From NCBI GenBank assembly GCA_003993805.1, contig RSEF01000031.1, positions 24,879,930 to 24,943,929 on the forward strand: DNA of 64,000 nt, read 5' to 3'. Positions 1-14,341 of this stretch are shown here, in pieces (position 1 is the stretch's first letter; each line of letters starts with the position of its first letter). The notes beneath the pieces were generated by a model, which was not told the origin of the DNA, did no database searches, and saw nothing but the letters and a program-made list of their open reading frames with translations. Made by a program: the position numbers and the translations under genes. The stretch is from Himantopus leucocephalus (Eukaryota > Chordata > Aves > Charadriiformes > Recurvirostridae).

Positions 1-154
1 NNNNNNNNNNNNNNNNNNNNNNNNNNNNNNNNNNNNNNNNNNNNNNNNNNNNNNNNNNNNNNNNNNNNNNNNNNNNNNNNNNNNNNNNNNNNNNNNNNNN
101 NNNNNNNNNNNNNNNNNNNNNNNNNNNNNNNNNNNNNNNNNNNNNNNNNNNNNN
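1..154. other. Assembly gap (run of N)
   Basis: The first 154 positions are all N. The first real bases are the 3' end of a CR1 retroposon, so the contig probably broke at an unresolved repeat copy. Confidence 0.99.
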
Positions 155-193
155 GGTCCCTTCCAACCTTAACAATTCTATGATTCTATGAAA
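155..193 (+). repeat. CR1 retroposon, 3' terminal piece
   Basis: The sequence starts with the CR1 tail GGTCCCTTCCAACC followed by two ATTCTATGA-type units, the 3' terminus of avian CR1 LINEs. The body of the element is lost in the gap. Orientation is plus. Confidence 0.85.
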
Positions 194-3100
194 TACTGTT
201 TTAAGTCTTGCTGAACTTCTTACAAAACCTGTCTCTGGTGTGTCAAACCGGAAAAAGTTATTCTCCAGAGGGATATCTATATACCCAACAAGTTTGGCAT
301 GTAAGGAGTAGGTAGGTTCCCCTTTTCATTTTGAAGTGATGATATACAAGGTGTTTCTATCTAGAGCAGGAGGTCTGACTGTGAAAGGCAGTAAGTGGCT
401 ACCTTGAAGGAGTGACTACTTCATTGTTTTTACTGTTGATTAGGCTCTGGGAGAGGAGTAATCATCTACTTAAGTTACACAGAAACATTGGGAGGAGTAA
501 AACTTACAAAATGTCTGTCTTCTAGCAATTTTTTTCCCCAAGTAGCATGGGGGGAGGGAGCGTGGCAGCCTCAGGGGGTCAAAGATAGTTTAGCTTGTAA
601 GTAATTCTAATTTTGTGAAATTATCAATATACTATAACTTGTTTTTTAAATTATCAGTTGTCAAACTCGGTAAGATGCTTCACATCCCAGTTTTTTGTGT
701 TGTTTAAGTACAGATCTAGTTAAGATGGTGAAAAACCAAAAAACAGTGACAGGCTGGTAAAGTCAAATTTAGGCATAAGTATTAAAACAGTTGATTCACT
801 TCATTTATTAAACACTGATACATTTTCAAACAGGTAGACTAGAATTGGGACATTTAGTTATGAGATTATTTTTTGAATGTGGATCCTAGTTCATAGATTA
901 ATAGGAAATTTCAGGGCAAACTTTAAACAGCATAATTTTGATTACAGATAATAAGGGCACTGTAGAATACTGTTGAGGGGCGGAGAACAAACCCATTATC
1001 AGCTTGAAATTTTCACAAAATACTTGTTAACCACATAAAATGTGGTTCTTTTTTTCCACATAACCTAAAAAAAGTTAACAGTTACCTTATGTACAAAGTA
1101 TTAAGAGTCATTATTTTCACCCTTAAGGTCATCTGCATGTTGTGTTTTCTCTTGTCAATGTGCTGTTCTAAAGGAGTTATTGAATGTGCTGTTAGGAATT
1201 GAAAAATATTACTACTAACAGTAATTGTGATGTTGAAGCAGAAAAGGCAGCCAGGTACGTGGGTGTCTGAGGAGAGGACAAGGGGTAGAGATGGGCTTTT
1301 TGCTAGTCTAACATGAGTGCAACACCATACAAAACCAAAACTCCAATGGCTAAAAACAGAGCACCATAATGTTATGCACTTGAGAAGCATCTTAAATATA
1401 ACAAAATAATCCAGAGTTACTCTTGAAAGAGTCCCCTCAAACTGTTCTAGTTGTTCCAATTCTAAAAGGCTGAGTTAATGTCAGATTGCTTAAATCTGTT
1501 GGTAGTACTAATCAGCTGTTCATTATGAAGGATATCAGGTAAAATATTAATGTACAATATTAAAGTATTTCTTAAAATAAAACTTCGTCTTCCGTCTCTG
1601 TGTTACTTCTTTTATGAACTCAAGTATAAAAAGTTATGCAGGAGTAACTTTTTTCAAGCTCAGAGCAAACCTTAAATTTCACTTCCAAGTTGATGTTAAG
1701 CACCCAGAGTATCACAGTTCCCTGTGTTCTGTAATTGGAATGCTTCACCTTCAGACTGCGACCCAAATGCATCTTGCCCATTCCTTCAACCGAATAGCTG
1801 CCTTAAGAAATTTCACATAATTGATACTTTAACTCAAGCTTTTGTTTGAATACTTTATGTAAATATTGATCTATGAGATTATTTTTAGTGAGCAGTGCTA
1901 AGAAATCATTGGAAAATGCTAGTGGAGGTAACTTTCTCATAGTACTATTTTATTAGCAGTAGATGTGGGAGCAAAAAATTTCTGACCAATTAATCTGGTT
2001 AGAAACCAATATCAGAGTTTTAATTTGTGAAAAATAGAGCTCAGATTATCAACAGGAAAGGGACAGTACAGAAGGGTACTACATATTTAACTTGTCCACA
2101 GGCTTTCAGCAGTTGTGAGGAGAGCTGTAACATTCTGTGAAGACAGGGTCATTTTCTCCTTTTCTACAGCTCTCAAATCCTGCCCCAAGATTGAACTAAT
2201 TTACTGACAATGCCAATAAAGACATGCAAATAAATCACTCCCAATCTGTTGCGTATCTAGACTGAAACTAATATTAGTGAGATAATTCAGAATTAATAGG
2301 AAAGTACATGCAGAGTTGGAATGCTATAGAAACATTTTGATTCAGCATATTGATTTAACAAACTTTTAATATAGAAATTAAATGAAGTATACATTTATGC
2401 CATCAGTAAATAGTTTTGTACATTAAACTTAATTCCTGTTCTCTGGCAGATCTTTGTGGAGCCACTGAAATAAGGAGTTTGGATGTTTATGTAGGCTATA
2501 TTTAGGTGCATAATGAAACACTGTGCAAATGGTCTTCTGAAGTCTACCTTGATGTTATGACCTTTATAAATCTAATTATTTTGTACCAGTTTACTATATT
2601 GCTGACAACTAGGCACCGTCAAGTAATTTCTAGCAAATGGTGTCTGCTCTAATGTTGATGAGTGAATGCTTAATTATAAATACAACCTTGTTGATTATTT
2701 TAAAATTAAAACTTTCCAATAGTGTAATTTCAGATACATCATACAGGAGGGAGCAATAGGAATAGTGTCTGTTGTCATTTCTCCAGCTACTTCCTCTCCT
2801 AGAGTTTAGGTGTTTCAGTAACATGGGATTTTTAAATTATTTGCTTCCTCAGCAGTGGTTGCTGAGGGCTGAAAAGCAAAAAGTGTGGCTCCCTGTTCTG
2901 TTCATTTTTTTGCCATTTCATCCTAACACCAGTTCCTCTGTCCCTGCTTCTGCTCTGTACCCATTCACAAATAAGACTGGCTTAAGTGGAAGCAACAGTG
3001 CAGATGAAGGAAAGCACAGGAGATGTAGAAGTATGCAAATATTGTTTAACTTTGTTTTTGTTTCTCAGGTTCATAGTAAGGATTGTAGGAGAGCACTGAT

Positions 3101-4249
3101 AAGGCCTCCTTTTTCCTCTGTGGATATCAGTGGCCTGAATATTGGAACAAGTTTCTTAAGGAGTCTCGGTGTCAGCTATTGTTCCCTATCAAATTGATTT
3201 GGGTTGCCTTGTTCTGTTATCTGATGCTCTGCAGCACATCAACAAAGTCTGAATTTTTCTGTTTGATGCTGACACTTTGGATTGTGTAGAATACCCTATT
3301 AGTTTCTGTGATATCGCATACTGCTCCAGAAGCTACTGCCCCGCTGTCATTGTGGCTTTGTGAGGCACTGACTTGCAGCAGCAGTGCAGCTTGCTTGAGA
3401 GGAGGCTGAAGAACAGCATTCAGGTATCTGTGTCAAGCTGTAAAAATTGTTACCTGGTTAAGACTTAAATGTGTAGGCAAGACACTGATAAATGGTAGAC
3501 ATACGCTTAAAGATGTTGCAAAACCATTGTGTACTAGTTTGAAACTAGAAAACCATAAACTGTTACTCAAGCTTATGCAGGAACTTAGATCTGTTCTTGT
3601 TGCTGTTCTGTCACTGTTGTATTTTGACATAAAATATGTAACTTAAGTTCTTACGTATTCACATTTGACATCTCCCTTTTGAAGTGTTTGCAAAAGTACT
3701 CCCTGATAACTAAACAAAAAATTAAGTCCAATCATAATCTTCTGAACTTTGCAGTAATAAGCTTATTTATTTTGGATTTTCGCCTAAATCTCAGACTAAA
3801 GTGGGAAATACACCCAATGATGTGGCTGTCTCAAGTCCGAGCGCCTTGTCTAGCTTTTCAAGTTCGTTGGTCCTTTAACTGTGAATACTGGCTTTTCTGT
3901 TTTGTCCTTCAGTAACATCTGACTCTAGTATAGGTATCAGAGGAGAAACAAACTGAAGGGCTTTCCTGAAAGAAGAGTCATAAAGTTCATCCAAATTCTT
4001 CCCCTAGTAGGAACTAAAGTCATCCTTACTAGATGCCACATTTCATTATGAGTTAGGCTGGTAAGTGTTGTAACTGTGGGAGGTCATGCAATCGTTTTAA
4101 CCAGTCCCTGCTGTTAAAGGGATTTCTTCTTGTCATCCTCATCTAATCTGAATTTTCCTTTATAGAGTAGTCTTACTCACAGTCAGTCTGGAGAGGACAT
4201 CATTCCCGTCATCTTTGCAACACTTAAGACTTCTTGTATTTTTATGTTC

Positions 4250-4710
4250 ACCTGAACAGTTCCCCATTCCTCAGTTGTTGTTCATGTGGACATTTTACAA
4301 CTCTCTGCTACCTTGTATGGTTCTCTTAACTCAGTCCTCATCTTTCTTTGAGGTACCACACCAAAATTAGACTCAGTATTCCTACTGAGAATCTTACGGA
4401 TATTGTACAGAACATAGGATTACTTTGTAGGTTTTGTCGCCTACCCTGTTTTGCAACACCGTGATTTTTTTTTACCTGTTCAGCTTGAGAACCACTAAGT
4501 CTGATCCCTCTCCAGAACTATCTGCAGATTGTTACCTGTCCTGTATTTGTACAGTACAGTATTACCTATAACCAGGTAAACATTGAACTTCATTTTTCTC
4601 CAGTGTACACAAGTATTAAGTTTTTGCTGCTCTTCTGTCAATTTCAGTCTTTGCAACTCTGCTGTTTTGAGTTTTGGTTTCTTTCCAGAAATAATTCTTT
4701 GTGCTGCTTG
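4250..4710 (-). repeat. Ancient amniote CR1/L3-like LINE fragment
   Basis: Read on the plus strand, this resembles the complement of the reverse-transcriptase C-terminal region of old amniote CR1 elements. Words can be matched in order (a CACCAAAATTAGAC-like block, a TTCAGCTTGAGAACCACTAAG block, a CAGATTGTTACC block and a GAACTTCATTTT block). It is heavily decayed. A 75-residue open frame over 4495-4722 on the minus strand is a by-product. The call rests on remembered consensus only. Confidence 0.45.
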
Positions 4711-7514
4711 GGTTCTGTTCATTTTCTTAAGTGATTGTGCTGCTTCTAGTATTTTCTAAAGTATGGAGAGTAGCTGGGTGAAGAAAGGCTAGACTGTTTA
4801 GCAGTATCTTGTCTGATAGCTGAGCTTGCTTGTTATTCTATTGGGAGCGGCTTATCGGAGTCTGAAGCTTTATACGTACATACACTTAAGATAATCTTGA
4901 GTCTTTGTATTCATGAAAGCTGTGATCACTGCCTGCCATATGTTCCTAATTGAAAAAGTTTTCTTCTTCATCTAGTCAAAGCATTTAAGAGGTAATCTTC
5001 GTAATCTTAGTAGAGGTCTTGACCTCAACTTCTCTCAAACCGCTACCCCCAAAAGGTAGTGAACTTAGTTGAGTGAGTTTACTCCTACCTTTCCCTTAAA
5101 TTAGCTAAAACTATGAATTGACTGAAGATTCAAATGCACATAAAGGTTAAAGTAACCTTTTGATCACTATATAGCCAGACTGCTGAACCAGGGTGTTCTG
5201 AAATATCTGAAGAATGCCTGGAAATTACAGGCCAAAATGCAAACTAGCAGAGCATTGCCTTGTGGGTGCCATACTGTGTGAAAGAAGACACTTTGAAAAG
5301 TGTGAACTCGATATCAGATAACATGAAAGGCTTGTGACACTACTGCTAAGCTGTTAAAAGTGTATGTCAGTCAATATTTTTGTAATGCTAATTAGCAAAG
5401 GGTGATGTACATGGCTAAAGTAAACTTGGTGCCAAGTCTAGTGCTGAGTCTTGAGGTGACCAGAACTAAGCTACCAGGCTCAGCATGCAGCTGGCTGTGC
5501 AGAAAATAACCAGTCTCCTTTCTATAAACAAGCGGGATTCTAGTAGTAAACTCAAAGGTGTTATTAATTCACTTTGCAAGCAACTGTGGTAGATCATTTT
5601 GATAGTGTATACTTTCATTTAATAGAAATAAGAGGAATGTCAGTGTTTGAAACTGGCAGAATGACACACGGTAGTTCCAGGAGTCGAGCTCTATGTGGCA
5701 GAGTGGCAGCACATTTTTGCATGGTCTCCCTGAAAACAACGTCATTCACGGAGTCCTGTATCAACCTGGACTTCAGTGGTAAATGCCCCTTCAAATCAGG
5801 GTAAGCTTTTGGTATCAAGAACAGAAAGTATAGAGCTGCAATGTGGAAGTAGCAAGTGGTTAAACAGTTAAAAGTTGACACTTGCCAAATAAATCTGCAT
5901 GCTGTTTACTCAGAATTATTACTCATCAGCTCAAACAGTACTGTGCATTAACAGTTTAATAGAAAAATCTTGGATACTCTGTATGCCTCCGTCTACCAAA
6001 TGCAGTCTTTTTTCTTTCTAAAAAGACTTCGTAAGAGGTGGCTTTTCTTCAGTGAGCTTTCAATACAGTGAAACGCATTGAGTTGATATTAACAGACCCG
6101 AGTTACACCCTAGCCATAGGGAGTAGATGTTGCTCAGCCACATGGGTGGGGTGCACAAGTAACAAGGATACATATTCAGTAACATTCAAGAGAGGTAACT
6201 TTTTGGCTCTTTTGAGAGACAGGCACACACCTACACACTCCACCCCTGTGCCCCTCCTGATAAAGACAATAGCTGCAGGAGCTAATGTGACTCTAAAGAG
6301 CATAGGAGTTCTTTAAAAACGTAACAACAAGATTTGGGGCACCTTCTGCTTTTTTAATTCAATGTCCACTTGGTGTTATTGGAAGCCCTTAAGGTAATTC
6401 TACTAATATAACTTCCACTGTAGGACAACAAAAAGATCCTGTTCTCTGTCTGAAAACAGATAATGCTTGAAAATACGCATTTGTTATCACTTTAGTGTCA
6501 TCTAGGTGAATGGACTTACTGCAGAGGAATCAAAATTCTGGTTTCTTGAGCACACGTGTTTTAAAGGGAAGGGGAGGAAGAAAGGCTTAATATTTAACTG
6601 CTAGTATTTGAATGTCCTGTATGGATTGGTATGAACACAGGTATCAGAAAATTTTGGGGGTGGGGAGGAATAAAGACAGAGGTGTCCGTCTGTCATCCTA
6701 CCCTGGTAATCTGAAATAACTTGTGGGGATTTGTGTATTACCTTAAAATTGCTGGTTTAAACAAGCAAATATAGCTGAGGCTGCTCAGCTGATAAGATCT
6801 ACTTGCCCTGATGTACGGTATGATGCTGGTAGTGAAACTTGTAGATGATGTAGAGAAGCTGTGCTTTCAGAGGAAGATTAGATGGATTTCTCAAGTTATT
6901 AGTCCTTTCCTGGAAATAACAAAAGTTTCTTTAAAATTGAATCAAGTATGCTCTTTCAAGGAGGAAAACTAAGCTTGGGTATGTCTTATACATTCCATTA
7001 ATTTAGCACTGTTATCAGTAGGCACTCTTTAATACATATGATATTGCTTGTCATTTAATGTTACTAAATTTGCTAAGTGCACTTACTGGTGAAAACTGTG
7101 TATTTCCTGAAAGAAGACTTTAGGGGGAAGCCAGTGAATCAGCAGTTTCAGTTGACTACACAAGCGTATGCTGCAGCAAACCTAAATTCTGTCACTTCCA
7201 AACTGTTGAAACTTCCCTTTCAGGACAGGAAAAAAATAGTTCTTTGTCTGTCTTGGCACCCTTTTGCCAGTCTTGGGCCTATGTTCAAACAGAAGCTGTA
7301 AGTTGCAGCTTTATTAATAAGTAGTTACAGTTAAGACTGTTTAAAGCTGGACTAAAGCTTTCAGTCCATTCCAGCCCAACACACTTGATTAATTATAAAC
7401 AGTGCAGATTGTTTCACTTCGACCAGCCCAATCTTTCTTTGCCTGTGTGTTCCAGTTATGTTTCATAACAATCACTTTGGCTTTGAAAATAGATATTACA
7501 ATTCTCTGAAGAAT

Positions 7515-7618
7515 TCATCCTTATGGGGTGGAGGCCTGGGTATCTAATTGGACATGCTCTGAGCAGGAGGTAGTACTAGAGATATCTTGCAACCTAGTCA
7601 TTCTGATTCTGTGATAAA
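7515..7618 (+). repeat. Degenerate CR1 3' end
   Basis: The order GGACATGCTCTGAGCAGGAGG, ACTAGAGATATCTTGCAACC, then ATTCTGATTCTGTGAT follows the 3' end of an old CR1 subfamily with substitutions. Orientation is plus. Confidence 0.6.
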
Positions 7619-10600
7619 ACCACATTTTTTATATAGCAGTTGAATTCTTCCTTGCACATGTCATAATATTTTCTACTTCACAGCAAAAGCATTCCTCATT
7701 CCTGTCTTGAAATGATCCTTTTTTAACAAAGTGAAGTTTTATTGCCTCAGTTTGCTAGTTTTCAGGCTCGGTAAATAAAAGATCTGGTTAAACTCTGTCT
7801 CCTTGGAGTTTTGCTTTATTCTTCCATTGTTTGAAGGTGCAACTTCTGCTTACTTACAGTCTTGTTTCTACCTGCCCCCAAATACGCTAAATGAGGTTAA
7901 GCAGAAGATAAAATACCTATTTCATGTGTTTCGTGGTATTAGTAAGTCTGAGGAAATCTGTTTGGTAAATGTGCCATTTTGAAATGTAAAAAGAGTGCAA
8001 AGATAAGCAACAACAGCTATTGAGACTGCACTTCCCAACATCTAATCAAACAACACATAGGACTTAAGGCTTGTGCAAGGGTATCTAACTGTTCTTCAGA
8101 GGCTTACTGGTCTGGTTTCTGTTTTAATTCTTGAAAAGAGACCATTATGCCTGCTAGACACATCTTTAACAGATCAAGCGTGTTCAGCCGACAGTACCAG
8201 TCATACATAGTCTCTCTTCTTGGGGTATCCATGTGAGTAGACAGGTGATGCACCTGGAGTAAAAATACGCTCCATTATGTGTTTGGGCTTGGTCATAAGA
8301 AAAGGAAGTCTGCAAGATGTGACCTGAGGCTGCAGTTAGAAGCAAAACTTGTGTGTCACCTGGCTGGAAAGGTTTTCTGCCAGCCTCATTGATTTATAGT
8401 GTCTCAATATAAAAACCTTCAAGAAAGGTCTTATATTTTTAGAGCCCTGTGATACACAGGTAGTCTGCAAAGTTTTCCTTTACTGTCCTAGGCTGTGGGT
8501 CAGTTTTGAGTCTGGAGTTGTTTCAGATGTAGATACCATAGCTACACTTTTCTGCCATTTTCATGGCTGCTACTTTGTCATGCCTGAATTGGACTATGTG
8601 CAGATCTGCCAGAATATGAAGGTCTGGTGGCAGAATACGCATTTTGTCACTGCCATGCAGAATGGGCAGTGAACACCTTGTCTTGCCTACCATCGGGTAG
8701 CAGTCTCCCTCCCCTCACTTAGCAATGGAGTGAAGTCAGCTTTTAACGTTGTGGAATTCAAAGCAGATAACAGCAAGAATATGGCCATTGTCCTTAAGTC
8801 TTATGTCAATCCAGTGTCTGCAGGCAGTAGTATCAGTGTTTTGAGCAGTTTGTGAGCTCTTAACATAGGGGTGACTTTCTCATGATGAATTCTTCAGGCA
8901 TATACCGCTGTAAGGGAACCAGCAGTGAGGCTGGACTTCAGTAGTATATAGAGAATATATGGGTCTAGAAAATAATGTAATCTGAGGACATACGTGTTGA
9001 ATGTGTTTCTGCAGTTGCCTGGACTTTTGATAGTACTGTGTGCTGTTGGGGCACAAGTTCTTGCAGAAAGTGCTCCTACAGCTTGTACAAAACACAGTGC
9101 TGCTGTCATGAAATGAGACAGTTCAGTTAGTAGAAGACTGAATTAGAGTAGGCTACTAAACTGCTTGTTTTATCAGTAGTACACTATTCTCTAACCAATG
9201 CTTACTGCAAGGAGGTTTTTGTGTTGGTAGCCAGCACTGCACTGGCATCCTTTCTTGTTCATACTTTTTTACACCTCTGGAAAGCAGTAAGAACAAAAAT
9301 GGTGACCCACAGCTTAATGCACAGCCTAATGATGGCCGACAGTATTACAATCCTGTATAAAACTGGTGATAACACTTCTCTTCAAAATCCTGAGCATTTT
9401 AGAGCCGAGATCCTTTGGTTTGCTGTTTTCTGGTGCACTAGAGGCAGCCTTTTGTGAGCTGTTTTTCCACCAGCTCCCAGGTTTTCCTTCATGGGCAGGT
9501 CATCTTATTGTAGAGACCCGTGCTCTGCTTGAAATTGTTTTTCCTATTGTCTTGCACAGAGGGTGTTGGCTTTCAGCAAATAAAAGCAATCTCTTTCTTT
9601 TTGCATGAATGAATAAAGGAGGGGGGGAGTGTTTTTGTATTGGCAGATGAAGTTGAGTTTAATATTTTTACTGATGTGTGTAATGTCAGGTAACATTTTA
9701 ATTATCAAAAGATTAGCTTTCTGGGAGTTGCATTGCATAGAAGTTCTACAAGCTCCTAAGCAATAGTTATGAATAGAGTAGGTAACTTATTTCAAATGAA
9801 ACATCTCCGTATCAGTACTGACTTTTTGTGGGTTTGGAAGGGTTTAACTAAAACTTTGTTTCTTCTGATGTTTCTCAAAGTGCATATGCATACAGGGAAA
9901 ACTAGTTTGGTGAGAACCTACTTAATGCATACTCTGTACATGAAGAAGTCCTGTGCCTGTTCATCGGGCTGGTATATAAAACCCCTTTTCATTGTGAGCT
10001 GTATGTTTGACAGCTGCAGACTAATGGCTGAGCAGTTGAATGTGAAGAAAAGTCTTCTACTCAGACATGGTACTTGAGACAGAGGTGCCCAGCTTTCTGT
10101 ATGTCAAATTAAGCATTCTTTTTTAAAGCTAAATTACATTGAGTCTAACTGCTGTGTTAAATGCAGTTAAATGCAGTTTTAAGAAATCTGTGCCTAAACG
10201 TTTGTTAGAGTGTTTAATTTGGTGCTAATGACTTTGGATAATCTTTAAATAGAAATTAACGTGTTGTTAGTTGCTTCACTGTTTTGAACCGACTGAGAGG
10301 CGTGACTTCAGAATAATTTCATTAATCTCTATTAAAACTTCTAATTCACTGCCATTGTTTCAGCAATAGATGTCATTATTGCTTCTTGCATACTGTGCAG
10401 TAAACCTTATCCTCACTTAGCAATGTGTCTCAAATGTAATTATAACGGCTAAAGGTAAAACTGGTCTGGTTTTAATTGTCTGCCAAGGAAAGGAGGTTTA
10501 TATGCACAGGGACTGCAGCAGAAACAGGGTAAGGGTTACTCTTGGGCTTTGACCAATAGTAACCTTTAGACGTGTCTGTTCCCTTTTTGCTATTTCCCTC

Positions 10601-13600
10601 TAGTGGTCACACAGGATATCGACCTGGGGAGGTTAAACCATGAACGGGTATGTTTTCAAACGCTTGTACGTGAGTAAGCTAACACAGAAGTAATATGGGG
10701 TGTACAGAAACTTAATTTGCCCAGTCCTGACCTGGTACAACACAGGGTACGATGATATCTTGTGATGAGAGGACATACTCTCATGCTTCAGGTTGGCGAT
10801 TCAACAAGCTTCTGGAAAGGATCTGAATTAAATCCTTTTGGATATCCATATGCCCTTTACTTGAAATTCAGTTATACAGAGCTCATAGCGTAATCTAAAT
10901 ATGCTTCTAAAGCTTTTTGAGGTGGGAACTGCACTGTATGCATCTTTGCCTTTCTCTGTCTGGGACTAGGTCTTATGTCTAAACGTTTGAAGTGTTAAGA
11001 TAGTTAGTCACTTTGGCATTTTGGTTTTAATCATGTTAGGCTTCTTCTTGACCCACAAATTAACATCAGAATTACAGAATTGGGTAGTGCTCATCTTTGT
11101 AAACCAATTCATGTTTTCATTTAACTTTTAAAAAATGTTGGTACATCCATTGTATATCAGGCATTTGAGTTAGGCTCTTACAAATGTTTCTTAGTGTGCA
11201 AGTTCTTTTCTGCTTGTCATGCAGAACTGTTCTTTTTTTGTTTCTATAGTTATCCTTTCAGAACTTTAAATTGATACTTTCTATCTAGTCTGTTAATCTT
11301 TTGTTAAAAAAAAATTACCTTTGGACAGAACTATTGCCTAATTAAGTTGAGCTTAAGGCACAGAATCTTTATGTTGCCAAATTGATGTATTGCTGGAGAC
11401 AGGCCTAAAGCTTGTGCTGGTGGCTGGGTTCTGTGTGCATAAAGAGCTTTTAAACCAGACTGGGCTTCGTTTCTAAACAGACATAATTTTGACATAAATA
11501 GAAGGACTGTTTTTATGAAACTTCAACCCTGGACAATGTGAGGAATCTGAAGCTGTATCAGGAGCGTGACAAAAAGATGCATGTCCTGGGGAGTCCCTTA
11601 TGTGCTATAACCTTTTTTGTTCAGATGTGTAATGGCTGCAATGAGCCTCTCTTGGTTTTGAGGGAAGTGAGTGGTGAGATCTGATAAAAACAAGGGCTAC
11701 GGCAAGAAGGAAATAGGAAGAATAGGGAATAGGTTTTTAAAGTCAAGAAAAATGTGTTAGATTTGATAGGGTATCGGATGCAAAAACAAGCACTGTGTTG
11801 AAAGTAACCTCTTCTTTTTCCACACCTTTTCCCAAATTACTACTGTATGATTGCAGTTTAAACTGAACGTGTTCTCATGGTTTTCCTTTGGGTGTAAGAC
11901 CAATTTTTCTTAAATCCTCTGTCAAACATAATATGGACTTACCCATCTTTGACAATTCCAACTTTCTTCATCCTCCAGTGCTTGCTGGCTATTGCATTCT
12001 CAGGGATATGGCAAGCATTTAACAGAGACTTCTATTCTGAGGGCTAGATGAATGTCTGAGGATTGAGTGGAAGGGAAAATTCTGTTCCTGTATGTAGCAG
12101 TGGCAAGATAGCTGTTAACTGCACTAGGTGAACATGATCTTTGTGGGTTTTGGAGAAGTGTTTGCTTTGGTAGTTTTTCTGCTTATTGATAAGCCCGCTG
12201 GTGGATTTAATCTGCGTTGTTGTAAAGTTTTTAGTAGTCCATTTTTTCCTGTGCAAGTAAGAACGTTGCCTGCATCTGTACTTTGAATGCTATGGTTTCC
12301 TGATATAAAAATGTTTCCTCTGAATAAGCAAAGTATAGGCTTCTCAAGTCCAGGAGCAAAACTGTCTCAGGCTTGCAAAAAGTAACTTTTTGCAAAGGTG
12401 AAAAAAAAACCCCAACCCTTTGCTGTTTAACCATGGTTTCTCCATTGTGGTCTAGCCCAAGACTCTTCAGCACAACACTGATTGTGGATGTGTTTTTCCA
12501 CTTCTACACAGAGGTGATATTTAAGGTAGCGAAGTATTATATTAATAGATTAAAAAAACCCAAAAAAATGATGAGTGGAGTACAAGGCAATCGTTTATTC
12601 CATGCCACTTTGAAGAATAAGTAAGATATTACTTAAATGTCTGTTACCTGTGAACACTGCATGCAGTTCACTCCTGGTGGCTGCTGATGGGAGCTGGGTT
12701 ACCCCTGTGTGCCCTGTCCTGGCTGGGCAACAGCTTTCCCTCCGCATTGTGGGTGCTTTGCCAGGAGGCATGTGGAGGCCAGTCCTCAGGCTGCTGCAGC
12801 GGGTTTCCCTGCTGCCTCCTGGCTCCTCTGCCTGTGAGCACTTATGCACTGGCCCTGGCAACACTCCCTTTTGAATTTTATACATAACAATGATTTAATA
12901 TAATGATTAAATGCAGTTTAACTATTATGTAATTTTGTATAACTGTTAAAAGGAACAATATGGCAAGTGCTTTCAGTTAGGATCAGAACTACTCTTACTT
13001 TTAAAGGCACACTTGCACAAGGACTATCCTTAAACCAAGATCGAGCAGTAGGTATTTGAGTGAACTCATTCTTTAAAATTTATGACTATTCCCTCTAGCT
13101 GTCAAAGCATCAAAGCAAATAAGAACACTTCAGTGTATTGGGAGTTGAGGCCAGAATATCAGTGCTTTTCTTGACAGTGTCTAATAGCAGAATGGTGATT
13201 CCTAATTCTTGTGTAGCACTAGATCTTACTTCTCTCTCCTGACAGCCCAGATATATAGGAGGGACAAAAGTTAGTCCTCTCCCAGTCTTGCTATAGCCTC
13301 ATGGCCCAGCAGTACAAGCTGCTTTAGTTTTATTACTAAGTCAGTATACAGAGGGATGCAGTTATTGTCAGCTGGGGTTTTGGTACTTTGGCTCAGGGAA
13401 AAGTTTTCTGTAAAATCGCACTTTGACACAGTGGTTCCGAAGCCTGAGGAGCAGGACGATAAAGGCGTTCCGTTGTTCACCTTCTCTGGGAGCTCTTGGG
13501 TGTCTTCCTGCTCAGCATCCTGGCTGTTCTTCATTCTGCTTTTGGAGTGGCTGCCTCTCCCATTTCAACTTCTGTGGCATCTTAGCATTTAAAGATGTTG

Positions 13601-14295
13601 AATAATATTTGGTGAATAGTTTTCCAGTGTATATTAACAGTTAAGAGAATGAATGGAAAAACAGTACACATCCATGTAAGTAAACGTGAGTGTGAACTAT
13701 GGGGATAAGGATTATCAAAGGCCAGTCATTTGCCTTTCGTTGCCTCTTTGTCAACCTACATTCTCTTTCTGCAATGATTTTTGTTGATACTGCTTCTTGG
13801 CTCTTTTCCTTTCTTTAGAAAGCAGTATGTGGTTTCAGGGTTTATCAACCTGTGTACTACTCTAGCTCATGCAGCTGTTAGAGGCTTATAGTCTGCAGGT
13901 AACACATGGTGACATACCAGAAGTATATGGAGTTTGAGAAGTAAAGATCCAAAAGATAATTGTTACTTGGATTGGACAAGTGAGTATAAGAGTTACAGTA
14001 ATCTTAGGGCTGTATTGCTATAGTTTCTATTCTTTCAGTTATCTTATATTTATTTTTCAACTCAGAATTCCTGTTTTTTTTCTCCTGTGCACATAGTATG
14101 CTATTTACTATGGAATTGCAACATTTATCACTGTTGGAGGAAAAATTTCTACATTTCTTTATCTGTTTTTGTAGTTGCAAAGAAAGGTCATGTTAGAAGC
14201 TTTCGAAGTAGTCTCCTGCACTGTGGTTAGGAGGGCTGTAGGCAGTCAATCATCATCCAGCTGCTGTGACCTGGGTTGTGAAATTCCTATCTCTT

Positions 14296-14341
14296 CCTTC
14301 CTGCTAAGAATTAATAAATTAATAATTAATTAATTAATTTC
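14296..14341. repeat. AT-rich (TTAA)n-like simple repeat
   Basis: A short run of overlapping AATT and TTAA units, partly self-complementary, lies in the CERT1 intron about 350 bp before the CR1 element. Confidence 0.7.

Noticed and set aside
1082..1459. 125-codon minus-strand frame
   Set aside because: Its composition is that of translated AT-rich DNA (Phe, Ile, Leu, Cys, His), with no motif and no splice context.
4495..4722. 75-codon Lys/Gln-rich minus-strand frame
   Set aside because: It falls inside the ancient LINE-like fragment and does not follow a LINE protein cleanly; it is most likely chance.
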